A stretch of DNA of 64,000 bases from the NCBI GenBank assembly GCA_013399115.1, contig VXAA01003840.1:41802-105801 (forward strand), read 5' to 3'. The translations under genes and the position numbers were made by a program. The stretch is from Anseranas semipalmata. Lineage: Eukaryota; Chordata; Aves; Anseriformes; Anseranatidae. The first letter of the stretch is position 1; every line of letters begins with the position of its first letter. Below are positions 1 through 10,900 of the stretch, piece after piece. Below the pieces are notes generated by a model. The model saw nothing but the letters and a program-made list of their open reading frames with translations. It had not been told where the DNA came from and made no database searches.

Positions 1-2035
1 CCCCCGTGAATCACTTCTCACCAACATATTTCCTTACAAATAAATCAAACCCTTTGGCTTTTAAGGGACTGATCCAACATGCATCCACTTTTTTGGTGAA
101 TAGTGGATTGGGCTTTTTGTGACTCAGTTTGTGGTTGCCACCTGGTGTAATGCTGTGCAGAAGCAGATCAGAATACTGCACATGAAGCTTTAGCTGCCTG
201 GAAGTTGGGAGTCTTGTTAAAACTAGTTTTCTAACTTCTATTCTCATTATGTAGTTGGTAAGTATTGCTTACAGGAGGCAATTTATCCCATCATTCTTTA
301 GTTGGGATAAATGCAAACCACTGTCTTTAGAGAGGAAAGCTGGGATGCTTGAGTCTTGATAATTGGTACCAAGGAAGATAAATTTCTTTCCTAAAGCTTG
401 GCACCCACCTGGGAGGAATGTAATATTAAAGAGGCTATTTTTAAAAATGGCAAAAGAAGAAAATCTGTTTTCAGGTCTACAGACATCATGTTCTTTCAGT
501 GACCATTTTCAATTATTTTAATGCAAAAGTCAACTTTGCAAATGTGAATTCCAAGTTAAGGTATGCAAATGCTAGGAGAATCTCCTACTGATACTAGCTT
601 GTCTGTACTTTGTACATTTTGAAGTGTGTTTAATTACTCTTGCCTTGATGCAAAAGAGTTGTAGGAGTTTGTCAGAGAGAACTGAAGTTGTTGACTCTTG
701 TGATTAGGTTTGCAATGTTAACTTTATACTGATACAGATCAATTGCTATGTTGTGGTGCAGTTTCCCTGAATAAAGGGGAACTCCTTTAACAGCAAGGGA
801 TGCCAGCTATATATAAAACACTTTGAAATGCGAGTGCATCTGAATGGAATAGATTACCATTAAGCAACACTTCTGGAGCTACTTCATTTCTTAGTAAGCG
901 TCCATAGTTTCACTATTAGTGAATGTCCTCTGTAGTGCCCTCACCTGAAGGGAGTAAATGTGACCACGATTTCAAGGTTTTGTTTTTTTTTTAATCCTGT
1001 ATATTGCTCCTTGAAATTAGGACTTGCACAGCCCTTTATTCATTTGCTATACTGTCAGCATATTTTCTACCAAGCTCCTGTTCTCTTGGGTGGGACAGAG
1101 GAAGATGCTGGCAAGATGGGCAGATGGATGGCAAGCTGCCACTCTGCCTAGAGCTTGCAGTCCACATTTACTTAGACCCAGAGGGCTAAGCATGGCATGA
1201 TTTGGAGCCTAAAAGAGGAAGTCAACTTGCAGTGACTCATCTCTAATAACTCTTTTCCTTACCTTTGTTAACAGGTACCTTAGTTAAGCCTGTTTTATCA
1301 CAGTTATAAAGATGCATTGATATAATTATATAGTAATTGCAGCAAATTATCAAGATGAAATCATTAAAGCAGCTTTTTGTATTATTGCTGCAAAGTTAGG
1401 TGTCTGTTTACGTTGGGGAGGGAAGAATAGAGGAATTCTCTTGCAGCTTCAGTATTGCTAAAAATATAGGAAAATTGTACTCTTCCATTGCTGCTTACTG
1501 ACACTATCAAAAGTAATGTGAATGAAATGGAACCAAAGCAGAGAAAAGTGTGTTCTGGCCTGAGCTCTAACTGGGTATCATTATAGCCCACTTGATCAGG
1601 CTCTCAGTCATGAACTAGCCCTTTTCTTCAACTTGCAGGCCGAGAAAATGGCTTACTTCACTGAATAAGGATACTTTTATGCTTCCTTTTTGGCCATTTG
1701 CAAGGAAAATGTTATTTATATTGATGAATTCATGGGGGAGACATGAAATCAGCCATTCTCTTTTCTTTCCTCGTGTCAATCTTGTGTGGATATTCTTGTT
1801 TTCTATTAATGATATAAGAAGAAAGAACAGGGCGTATCTCTTCAATCTGTCCCTAATCAGATTTTTTTCGTAGGCACAAAGTCCAGATAGTCTGCTGGTA
1901 GCAATGATATGTTTGATTTCCAAGATTTGGTGTGTAGCAAAATATTAATAACAATACAACTTGTGTTTTTTTATTCTTTTTTTTTTTTTTGCATATTTAT
2001 CCATGTTTTCAAGGCAAAACTTAGTAGTGGCTCAC
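1..2035. other. Intergenic or intronic DNA, no gene seen
   Basis: AT-rich single-copy-looking sequence with stop codons in all frames. The open frames present are under about 105 codons and match no family I know. A T-rich tract lies near 1977-1990. I see no repeat I can name, no CpG cluster and no splice-bounded conserved frame. Confidence 0.6.
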
Positions 2036-2039
2036 TCAG

Positions 2040-2340
2040 GGGACTGGTAATTGGATATAGAGCCTTTCACCTCTAGGTCAGTGGTTCAGATTTGTTACAG
2101 GTCAGTACTGCCTGGGAGTTGTTACCATGTGACAGCTGCTCAGTGGCCTTTATGAAATGAGTTGGTGGTCCCAGCTCATTTCCTTGAGAGCAGGTGTCTT
2201 CAGCACAGATCAAACTTGAGGGCGGCAGTGCAAAACCCATTGTTGGTGGAAAAGAGGAATTGCACTTGGGTATAATGCTCAGAGCCACATTTTGTAATTT
2301 GTATGAACTCGGGAAAAAAAATGCACAAGAGTAAATATAC
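2040..2340 (+). repeat. Possible tRNA-derived SINE remnant
   Basis: The stretch from about 2060 reads as a GCCTTTCACCTCTAGGTCA-type segment followed by GGTTCAGATTT (about 2085-2095). The latter resembles a degenerate RNA polymerase III B box (GGTTCRANNCC). Similar wording occurs in old interspersed repeats of turtles, crocodiles and birds that I remember but cannot name with certainty. No clear A box, poly-A tail or target-site duplication is visible, so the copy must be old or partial. It ends just before the palindromic element at 2348, and the two could be parts of one composite insertion. It could also be ordinary unique DNA with a chance B-box match. Confidence 0.35.
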
Positions 2341-2347
2341 ATCTCTA

Positions 2348-2419
2348 GATCCTCAGCTGGTGTAGATTTGGCACAGATCCATTAAGTGTGGGTGCAGCGA
2401 TTATCACCAGCTGAGGATC
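2348..2419. mobile_element. Palindromic MITE-like element
   Basis: GATCCTCAGCTGGTG at 2348-2362 is the exact reverse complement of CACCAGCTGAGGATC at 2405-2419. The inner arms continue with weaker complementarity: a TAGATTTGGCACAGATCCATT-like left side against a more decayed right side. The whole unit is about 72 bp. Near-perfect palindromes with these ends are, as I recall, common dispersed elements in turtle, crocodile and bird genomes and look like non-autonomous DNA transposons (MITEs). Intact outer ends with eroded inner arms suggest an old copy. No transposase is present. I am sure of the inverted repeat and less sure of the family. Confidence 0.6.
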
Positions 2420-3600
2420 CCCAGACAAACGTAAATCTTTAAACAAAAAATGTTTCCAACATGAAAATAGAGTTCAGTGTGGGAAATGTGTATTAGTAAT
2501 CTAAAGGTTACTGATGTTACGATAATATTTTAATTAGCTAAAGACCAAAATTATAAATTCAAGTACATTAAAATTAAAATCACATTTAAAACAAATCCAG
2601 GCTTGCTGAGATTTGGAATAACATTAATTCTTCTACCTAGTGATGCCCTGAGATAACCATACAATTATGGTTAATGCGTTTTACTGTTTGTTGTCCCAAA
2701 GGAGGTGAAATTGGATTTCAAAGATACATTAGTGTCCAACTTTTAATGACTCTGTGCTTTTAACGGCTTTGCCTGTGCTTCTGCCTGAACTTCCAGGGCA
2801 ACAAAGCCAGGCAAGCAATTCTGAACCTTTGAGGTGCGGTGATGGTAGAAGTGAAGTCCTCTACCGAGGGAGCTCCCTAACGCTAGGGGAGTGTAAATGT
2901 CTCATAAGTTACCTGAGAAAAACTTTTTACAGTTGAATAGTAGTTCAGTTATCTGTGATATGATGAAAGTCTTATTTAAGAGGAGTCTCAGTCTTGCCTG
3001 ATAGTATCTAACAGGAAGATAAAAGGACCATTTGCTCTAGAAAAAACGTTTCCTGTTATGCTGTGATTTTGCTGCAGTGTTTAAAGTCTGAGTTATTGTA
3101 GTAGTGATATCAATTGGGACAATAAAAAGGCACAGGGTATCTAATTTTGTCTCAAAAATGGGCTTAAAGTAAAATATTTATAAATTCTCAGAAAAGTAAT
3201 TCTGTGCTTTAAAGAGCAAGTGCTGTGTTTGGAGAGGATGCATCATAGAAAGGCTCAAATTCCTTGAAATGCAGACTTCAGCCTTAATTACAGAGCAGTG
3301 ACTAGCACTTCCATTGCTTTAGGCTTAAAAATGATGGAGACGGACGAGTAGCCTCTTCTCAGTAATTGCTTTCCTTCATAGTATGTGTCTTCTGCTTTCT
3401 TTAAACCCACTATTGGTATGTCTCGCATAATTTAAGGAGCAGACTAGCTGACTGGATGTGGCTGTTCCTTACCTCAAAGTTGCAGATGAGGGGAAGAAAA
3501 GGCAAAAAAGGAAAAAGTAGAGAGGAGGGGGAAGGACTGGAAGACTTGCCAGGTAAATTTAAAAAAATAAACATTAAAAAAAATCAGAAAGTGTCCTAAT
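2420..3600. other. Intergenic or intronic DNA, no gene seen
   Basis: AT-rich sequence with no frame above about 60 codons and no repeat I recognise. A purine-rich stretch runs from about 3485 to 3540. Nothing indicates transcription or an exon. Confidence 0.55.
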
Positions 3601-3619
3601 CCTAGCTTGACTACCGGAT

Positions 3620-3900
3620 TCCTTCAAGAACTCGCGCTTTGTGTCATTCATTGCTTAGTAGTAATTCTGTTTATTTGCTCCTTTGTTTGACATACAACCG
3701 CTGTCTAGGAACAATGCAATGGGATTATTAGTGACATGATGATACAAATACAGTATCCAAAGTCTTTTGTTTCAAAAGGATCAATGTTGTGTTTACAAAC
3801 AATGAAGGAGGTGGGATTCATCTACAGATGATTCTAATTGTCAAAAAAGAAAGCGAACATTGCTTGTGCAAATACTTCTACTGCATCTAGATTTAATAAA
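3620..3900. promoter_or_regulatory. Candidate conserved regulatory block with SOX/FOX-like sites
   Basis: Repeat-free sequence holding several SOX-type cores close together: CTTTGTT at 3681-3687, AACAATG at 3710-3716, TTTGTT near 3766-3771 and AACAATG at 3798-3804. A forkhead-like TGTTTAC (3790-3796) lies directly next to the last site. Such clustering is typical of developmental enhancers, but AT-rich DNA also produces these words by chance. No conservation data could be consulted, so the call rests only on composition and motif clustering. Confidence 0.3.
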
Positions 3901-4150
3901 CCAAGGCTCTGGAAGAAGGACATATAAGACTTCCAGCTGCCTCCTTTCTTTCTAGCTGAAACTTGGAGGTAGAAGGGCATAGCTAAGTGTACCTTATTCA
4001 TTCACCCAGAAAAAGACACCATTTGAATGCACTCTCTGAATAGAAGGCACAATGATAATAGCAACGTCACACAACAGAATGGCTACTGCCAAATCGCTTT
4101 AGCCTTTCTGCATGATCATCAGGACCAGCAATCTGTTAACCAGCCCATTC
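3900..4150. other. Non-coding, nothing recognised
   Basis: Unremarkable AT-rich DNA linking two candidate regulatory blocks. No frame, repeat or motif cluster stands out. Confidence 0.5.
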
Positions 4151-4560
4151 CCTAGTTTTTGTTTCAGCAGCGTGCTTTAATTTGAGATTATTGTTGCACC
4201 TAAAAAGAAACAGTTCTTGAGAGAGAGTTTAAAGGGAAAAAATCAACGAAAGAAATCTCGCAATCCAGAAGAGCCAAATATTGGAAGGTGAAGGGAAGAT
4301 TAAAAAGAAATTGCCTGTTACAGAACTTCATTAAAGTCATTTATTAGCTATGTAATGCCTAACAGTCTGCTGGCTCCAGAATTTTTTCATATAGGGGGGT
4401 GGATAAGGGAGCGTTTCACTTTCATTTGCATTCTTGATCCCTGCTGCTCTGTTTATAGCGTCAATGCTATTCATACAGTCTTTGCAATATTAATTTTTAA
4501 TTTATGATGCTCATTAGGAGACACTTAAAACAGAACAATTATCATTTATCTTGATATATT
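4150..4560. promoter_or_regulatory. Candidate conserved regulatory block
   Basis: Dense homeodomain- and octamer-like words (ATTA, TTTGCAT, TTTATG, TTAATTTTTAATTTATGATG) with no interspersed repeat and no long frame. This texture is common in conserved non-coding elements near developmental genes. The boundaries are approximate and the call is inference from sequence texture only. Confidence 0.25.
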
Positions 4561-5940
4561 ATTTACTAAGACTTGCTGTCATGGTTAGGGACTTGTGATT
4601 AGTGGGAGGGGAATAGAAAACAGCTCTGAAAGGTGCTTGGCTGAAGGGGCTGGGGTTTCAGAAGCATTGTCACCACCGAAGGCCTGAAGTTCTGATGTCT
4701 AAGAAAAAGACTTGCAGCACCTAATCAAAACTCGGGAGGAACCTTCAGAGATGAGCCTGGGACAGTGCTTAATGAACCTGCAGGATAATATTAATGAAAC
4801 TCACTCGTAAGCCACCAGCTCATCAATTATTCATCCTGCTATTGTCATGGTACTTTACTGCCTTCCTTTTTTTTTTCCTCAACATGATTACCTTTTTTTA
4901 TTCCCTGTACCCTCATTTTCCTATTGTGGATTTGCTGACATGTGCCCCTGGTAGCGCTTCCTCCCTGGGAAACTGTTTCTCGAGGCAGCCACACAGTATC
5001 CACAGGAACAAGAAGGGTGAAGAGTGCTGGATACTTATTTGGATAAATGTGCCAGGTTTATTAAGACTTAATAAACCAAATCACTGATATGACAGCCCTG
5101 GATAACCTGATTTGTTAAAGGCCACCATATTGGAAACTCAGAATCATCTATGCATTTCTTGATTAATTTGTAGTGTTTAGTAAGTTATTGTGATACCCTG
5201 TCTATATGGCAAAACAACTTCATAGCATGGCCTAGTAGGAATACATAGGAGCCCCCCCACCCCCGCAAATTGTTCCTTGTACAAGACTTCTCAGAATTCC
5301 TGTATTAGTCTCTGAGTTTCTGGAGTTGTTTATCATTACTCTTATGCAGGAAGGAAGGCAAATTGGTTGTTTTAGAGCTTGGTAATTGTGGCTCTGCATC
5401 TGAAACAAATTGTTTTATTTTTAGCTGTTTTGTTTTATTTGGTTATTTTTAGACTTCCTGGAAGGGGTTTCTGTTTGTTTTCTGTTTGACATCAAAGGAG
5501 GAACAACAAATTATTAATCTTGTAACCTGTTCCCTGGACACTTGGCTTTCAATTTTTTGAACCATTGCACAGCAGCAGTGGGACTGTATGCACAAGACCT
5601 CCAGGTCTGATACCATCAAACACCTTTGAGTCGCACACACCATTCTCTGCCTCTGTTCTGTTGAAAACCTTGACACTGCGACTAATCTTAAAGGCAACCA
5701 CTGTATCGATTAAACTATATTTTCTAGGGGAAAGGATAGGGAAGGAGTTATAAATTCTGTGGTTCAGTAATTCTGGCATTTTTTCTTCCACATTCTGGGT
5801 TTTGCAGGCTTATGTTTTCTCCTTTCAGGATAAATATATTATAAACAAAACAAAAAATCCCCTGCCTGGTGTTATGGGAAAGCTGATACAATAGCCTGAC
5901 TTTGTCAAAGTAGTGTAATGAAGACAACGCACAATGCTAT
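4560..5940. other. Intergenic or intronic DNA, no gene seen
   Basis: The longest frame is 97 codons (4794-5087, plus). It runs through a poly-T stretch and encodes a phenylalanine-rich segment with no known domain. A short C-run (GCCCCCCCACCCCC) lies near 5251-5264. No repeat is recognised and nothing supports an exon. Confidence 0.55.
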
Positions 5941-5944
5941 AACT

Positions 5945-6048
5945 AGTATTTATGCTATGTAGCACTCTTCATCTCCAGGCCAGCTTAAAAACCTTAGCAG
6001 ATTGATCTTCGTAGCACCCCCTGTGAGCGAGGTATGTAGGCATTGTTA
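5945..6048 (-). repeat. MIR-like SINE fragment, 3' part
   Basis: The plus strand reads ATTTATGCTATGTAGCACTC near 5948, followed by an ATCTTCGTAGCACCCCCTGTGAGCGAGGTATGTAGG-like stretch at about 6004-6040. That order (ATTTAT, GTAGCAC, then TCACAACACCCTGTGAGGTAGGTA) is the reverse complement of the MIR 3' end as I remember the consensus. The element therefore lies on the minus strand. It is heavily diverged, consistent with an ancient amniote SINE. The tRNA-like 5' half is not seen. Confidence 0.5.
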
Positions 6049-6049
6049 G

Positions 6050-7740
6050 GCTCTTTGTTATGTTGTATCAGAACTTCATTAGGCCCTGGGATGCAAATGT
6101 AAAAGGCATAGGAGGAAGTATTCAGCACACAAATCAATTGCTTACATTATTTTGCACCCTCTTGTAGATTTAGATCTTCTTGTAAAGAAAACACTGCATA
6201 ATGACAATTCCTCTCCCTCCCCAGCAAGACCAGCTCTGCCTAATGCTGTAAATAATAGCTGGTGCTTGCAATTAGTTGTGCTAAACCTAAGCAAATGTAT
6301 CTGATTATTTTTCCTTATTAATTGATAAAATATTCCTAAAGAGTTCCCTATTTGTTATATTCTGTGAACTAATTTAGGTAGAATTTTGAGAACCATTAGC
6401 AAGATTTGGCAGTGTAAATCCTATGCTCTGATGTGACATGAGCTCTCAGAACTGTAGCCTGACCCATGTCTGAGTGAGCTGCTACATTTGTGTGTCAAAC
6501 TGCAACCCTACAGAGGAGCTAGCTTGCTTCCTGGAAACCCTATAGCTGTGTTAGTGTGGCATGCTCCTGGGCTCACTGTGACGGAGCGGGGGGACGAGTA
6601 GATGTGCAGTGTTATGCTGATACAGTGATAAATTGAGGATTCCTCGCTGCCCTGTGCTGCTTTTTGTAAGCCAGGACTCAGACAGCCCTTTTGAAAGCAA
6701 GGGTTGGACTCAGATCACTAAGGCGCTCCGGCCACTTCTACCCATTCTAGCTGGTTGTACAAGGTTTCATTCATCACCTCTAAATAACATTTTTGGATTA
6801 GTCTTACATTTTTCCAACCAAATCCTACCTTTGCTACTCTGGTAATTTAATGTTGGAGTTGCAATTTACTATAAACCTTCTTAGCAGGCAGGTAATCAAC
6901 TTAACGGAGCTTATTGCACAAGCAGCTGTTCAGCAATCTAATATTATTATTTTTTTTTACCTGTTATTTGCAGCTGCAGAACAGGATAAATCCACATTAG
7001 TTCCAGTCTCTGCCTGACAAACAATCTCATCTCTGCCATGTTCTAATTTTTGATAACTTTCAAGAGCTGGGTTCTGCAAACTATGAAATGCATAAATTGA
7101 ACAAAAATAATTTTGAATGAAACGTGCCTGCCTAGTTTCCCTGATTGCTAACGTGCCAAATTATTAGCATTTATGTGGTGTGTTAGGTTTTTTTTTCTCC
7201 TTTTTGTTGAAAGGGTTCACCTAGTCAAGTTAGTGGTTAACAGAATTGCTCATGTTTCTAACATGATAAGAAGAATCACCCCAGGTCTTCATAACATTTC
7301 AAACAAGGCACAGCAACAAGCTGAGATGAATCGGTGCATTCCTTCTAGAGCTGGTGTGTGTTGTATGCCACTAGTAGCAATATCGGGGCTTTTAAACCAC
7401 AATCCTATTTCCCTAAAGCTTTCTTCATGATAACGTTCAGCGCTTTCAGCTTTCATTGAAGCCTGCAAGGGGGGAAATTTGGTAGCGTGTGCCTGAGAGT
7501 AGCGTGGCACAGCTCTTTTAATGCTGGCCCTTTATAATCTCTGTAAGGTCATGTAACTTTTCTGATTTTTGCCTAGGGATAACTTTTCCCTTATTTTAAC
7601 ATATTTCCTTTTGTCTGGTTTGGCCAGTAATTGACTTTGTCCTTTTTTCATTTATTTCCCTGCCTCCTGGTTGTAGCATCTTCTCCCTGGAGTCTCAGGT
7701 TAGAAGTTTTCCCTTTTGTGAAACCATGACAGGTGCCTAA
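6050..7740. other. Intergenic or intronic DNA, no gene seen
   Basis: AT-rich sequence with frames below 90 codons and no recognisable domain. Short poly-T runs lie at about 6949-6957 and 7188-7196. No repeat family is recognised. The last few hundred bases grade into the candidate enhancer at 7740. Confidence 0.5.
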
Positions 7741-8270
7741 TTGAATGATGAATGTCCCTTTATTACTCTGTAATTGAACTGCCAGCTTTTTGATTGGTTT
7801 GTAGAGATGCTCCACTCCTCATCAAGCACTGCGGGGGGCTCCGTGGCTGGCAGGCTGGGCCTACCCTCCATCTGTCTAATCGCATCTCTCCCCTACTTGG
7901 GCTTTGGGTGGGGAGGGGGCTCAGGGGGAGGAAAGTCATAATAAATTATGCTAATTCGGCGTCGCTCTGACAATAAGAATATTGCATTGTTACGTGCGTG
8001 GCGGCGGCAAATGCGAGAAGACGTTTTGTCGTCGTGGCTGCCCGGCCTGACAGGCCCTCGATGAAGATTAATGGCCCTCACCTGAGTGACAGAGCGGGGG
8101 ATTGTGGGGCAGAGAGGGTCATTCATCATACTCTGACAGGTGTCATTCACTCCGACAGCCACACCACTAGTGCCTGGCTAGCGGTTCCATTTTTCTGCCA
8201 GTTAAGCAAGGAGTTTAATAACATCCCCAGAATTAAAACTCATTCTTTGTAGCAGCTCTGACAGCTGAAA
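7740..8270. promoter_or_regulatory. Strong candidate conserved enhancer with TGACAG cluster
   Basis: This is the most constrained-looking block in the window. It is repeat-free and mixes AT-rich homeodomain words (GATTAATGG near 8066, AATTATGCTAATT near 7944) with unusually well retained CpGs: 13 between 7957 and 8060, outside any classical CpG island. TGACAG, the core of MEIS/PKNOX/TGIF (TALE) sites, occurs at 8048, 8087, 8134 and 8259. The third is part of the near-palindrome TGACAGGTGTCA (8134-8145). A given 6-mer is expected on either strand about once per 2 kb. The overlapping open frames on both strands are short and show no domain. Enhancer identity is inferred; no alignment was available. 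Confidence 0.45.
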
Positions 8271-8369
8271 ATAAGAAAATCAATTCTTCACATGTTATAG
8301 CCCAGTTAACTGACTGGGGCTTTGACTTTAATTTAGTCTTTGGGCTGAATTTCAAGTAGGGCGCTTTTC

Positions 8370-8570
8370 TAAGATATCATCTATTAAAATTTACCAATAG
8401 CACTAACTTCACTGTTATTATTGTGGGTAGATTAAAATGCAGCCTTTAATAGTGGATGTCATCTTCATTTGGTGCAAGCTCAAGTGCATGCGGCTGTAGT
8501 TCGGGATATTCCACTTCATCCTCATTAGTGATGTTTATAGCTTCTCTCTTCATTAATATTGATCCCTTAA
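8370..8570. promoter_or_regulatory. Candidate regulatory block next to the main candidate enhancer
   Basis: Repeat-free, moderately AT-rich DNA with ATTA/TTAAT words, a GCATGC motif near 8487 and no long frame. Its texture matches the block at 7740-8270 and it may be part of the same element cluster. Evidence is weak on its own. Confidence 0.25.
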
Positions 8571-8990
8571 ACTACAGAGAAAAACAAGACAGACACTAAT
8601 TTGAACCATTTTGTATCATTAAACTGTTTGGATCTCTTGGTTTCAGTCATTCTGGTAAGCTGAATAAAATATTTCAGAAATAAAAGAAGGAGGAGGAGAC
8701 GGCACAAACTTCTGGCAGCCTCTTGCTGCTGTTGGTAGGAAGAACCATGCTGGTCTTGAAGCCCTGTGCTGCTGAGGGTTACATGCACCTGACTGGGGCT
8801 GGCTAATCCAGGGGAAGGCTTGGAAATAGCCCCTGAGAAAACAGCTCTAAAATAGCAACCTTAATATGTGTTTAATATCTCTGCTAGTGAAGCCAAGACA
8901 CAAATGTTTGTTGCCTGTTTCATTTAACTCATTAAAACTGTTGTAGCCTAGGGGCAGGCATGACTAGCTGGAAGCTCCTCCATGGAAACA
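8570..8990. other. Non-coding, nothing recognised
   Basis: Spacer between the candidate enhancer region and a decayed CR1 copy. A 73-codon minus-strand frame contains a leucine run caused by a CTT/CTC-type repeat and is not taken as a gene. Confidence 0.5.
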
Positions 8991-8999
8991 CGAAGAAGA

Positions 9000-9480
9000 A
9001 AGACTGATGTCTGTTTGTCTGAGTTAAGATGGCTGTGAATCGTCAGTGCAATACCACTATGAAAAATGCAACTAGGATCCAAGGAAGCAGAAGGCCAGGT
9101 ATTTCCTGTGGACCTGGAAGCATTAGTGCTGTTGTATAAGGCTGGAATGAGGCTGTATCTGCAGTAATGCATGCATTTCAGGTCAACCTGTTCAAGAAAG
9201 ATTAATTGAATCTGGAGTGAGCACCAAGAAGGGCTACTAGGGTGATCAGGAAAATGCAAAGCTGTCTTACAAGGAGAGAACAAAGGACCCCAGCTTGTTT
9301 GGACTAGCAGAATGAGGGCTGAGAAGGACTGTGATTGCTCTCTACAAATACTTCAGGGGAGGTAAACACAGGAAATTGAGGAGAACAGAGTCCTGATGTG
9401 ATAGCCCAGGGCACTGCTTCCAGTCCTGTGTTCTTATAAAGCAACCATAATTTGTCTCCATGTAGATAATAAATCAAGAC
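9000..9480 (+). mobile_element. Decayed CR1-type LINE, end of ORF2 and start of 3' region
   Basis: From about 9020 the sequence follows a remembered turtle/bird CR1 ORF2 region segment by segment. AGGTATTTCCTGTGGA (about 9098) is followed by GCATTAGTGCTGTTGTATAA (about 9120), GTTCAAGAAAGATTAATTGA (about 9190), then AAGGGCTACTAGGGTGATCAG (about 9229). Next comes GATTGCTCTCTACAAATACT (about 9332). These match the final part of the reverse transcriptase ORF, which encodes the protein used for target-primed reverse transcription. Frameshifts and stops are frequent, so it is dead. The 3' limit is unclear beyond about 9480. Confidence 0.7.
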
Positions 9481-9626
9481 CTGTGAGAGAAATTGCAAAA
9501 ATAAAGAGCAGATTCTCATACGTTCTCAGATAATCTCACTGAAGCCATTCAGGTTAAGGGGAAGGAAAGGTTTTCTTCAGGGGTGGTGGGGGAGGACAGG
9601 CATAATTGCACTTTAGGAAATTTAAT

Positions 9627-9708
9627 TCTGTCTCGCTGTTGCAAGTGGAGAGGGAGCGTAGGACAACCAGGCTCCTCCACAGACATCTCATTTAAGTGCC
9701 TGGAATTA
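9627..9708 (+). repeat. Unidentified dispersed repeat, copy 1
   Basis: TTCTGTCTCGCTG (9627) through GTAGGACAACCAGGCTCCTC (9658) to CATCTCATTTAAGTGCCTGG (about 9684) closely matches the segment at 15869-15950, and more weakly 13144-13200. All three copies lie on the same strand. The following sequence (CTCCTCAGTGAAATGTGAG, about 9726) also resembles what follows copy 3. I do not recognise the family with confidence. It may be an old amniote SINE or non-autonomous element. Confidence 0.5.
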
Positions 9709-9729
9709 TATAGGAGAGTTTTGTACTCC

Positions 9730-10900
9730 TCAGTGAAATGTGAGTAAGGAGTTGAGCCCTAATTTTGTTTTATAGAGAGTATGTTATAGTGTACTTCGAG
9801 ATCTTGTAAATTCTTCCCTCAATATAAAAGGTTAAATTTTATCCTGTGGATACGATGCTGCTTTGGAGGGAAAATTTGCCTCTCCGTGCTTGTTGTCAGT
9901 GATCTGTGTTATGTTAGCATTATGAATGAATTACATTTAAACAAACAGAGGCAAACTGGGTCCATACGTGTAGAAAAGCAATTTGACTGTACAAAATTGT
10001 AGAGAAGAACATTCTGCAAGTCTCTATTTGGTCGTAGCTAGCTGTGGATATGTGGTGTTTCTTTCCAGCACAAAGGAAAGACAGGAAGTGAGCGTCCTGA
10101 TGTTGGGTTTTTTGACGGTAGAATTTTTACTGTCAGGTCAGAACACCGGCGTTGTGCTGCCTGAGAGGCTGCATAGGGTGTACAGGTGCTCGTTGCACTA
10201 CCGAGTAGTCCACGCTTATAGGAGAGAAATGCCTTCAAAACTTGATTTCTAAATCAGTTTTTTTTTTTCCTGAATTTGTTAACAAATGCAGTCCTCTCTC
10301 GTTCCCAGACGTTAGTGCAATTGTTTGCTCTAGAAGCATTAAGTAACAGTATTGTTGGGCAGCTTCTGTCTTTGCAAGAGAAATATTATGTAGATAATGT
10401 TGTATGTGCATACTGGGGGGGTGAAGGAATGTTGCTGACCAAGAATCAGATGCAGTGCTGCGTTGGAAACCTGACTCATGAAAGTGAAATAGCCTCTTGG
10501 GCTATCTTTGGTTCCAGTTTCAAACTGGGTTGGAAGAGGAGGATTGGTACTGTAGTTGTACTCATGTGATAAATTGGTCATAAGTTTTCTTTTTTTTTAT
10601 TTAATTGTATGCACTCAAAGTCATGTTTATTCTGAGTATTTTTTAGGCATAGCTGCATACTGTGTGAGTAAAGAGAAAATACAGAAAAGAAAGGGAGGAG
10701 GTATTTTCTAGTAGGCTCTGATAGTTCTTGTCTTCAGTATTGCTCATAGAAATGAGAGCTGTTTTAAAAGCATGCGAGTCACTGATTATTTAGAAAGCAA
10801 ATCTTATCATTAAAGCCAGGTTTTTCATAAAACAACTCTAAATAAATAAATACTTATTAGGAACCTAAAGAAAAATACCCTATAATAATTTTCATCTCAT
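9730..10900. other. Intergenic or intronic DNA, no gene seen
   Basis: It contains three overlapping frames of 80 to 97 codons (9983-10252 plus, 10276-10569 plus, 10339-10581 minus). None has a recognisable domain, and the last two overlap on opposite strands. A T-run lies at 10259-10268. No repeat is recognised. Confidence 0.5.
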
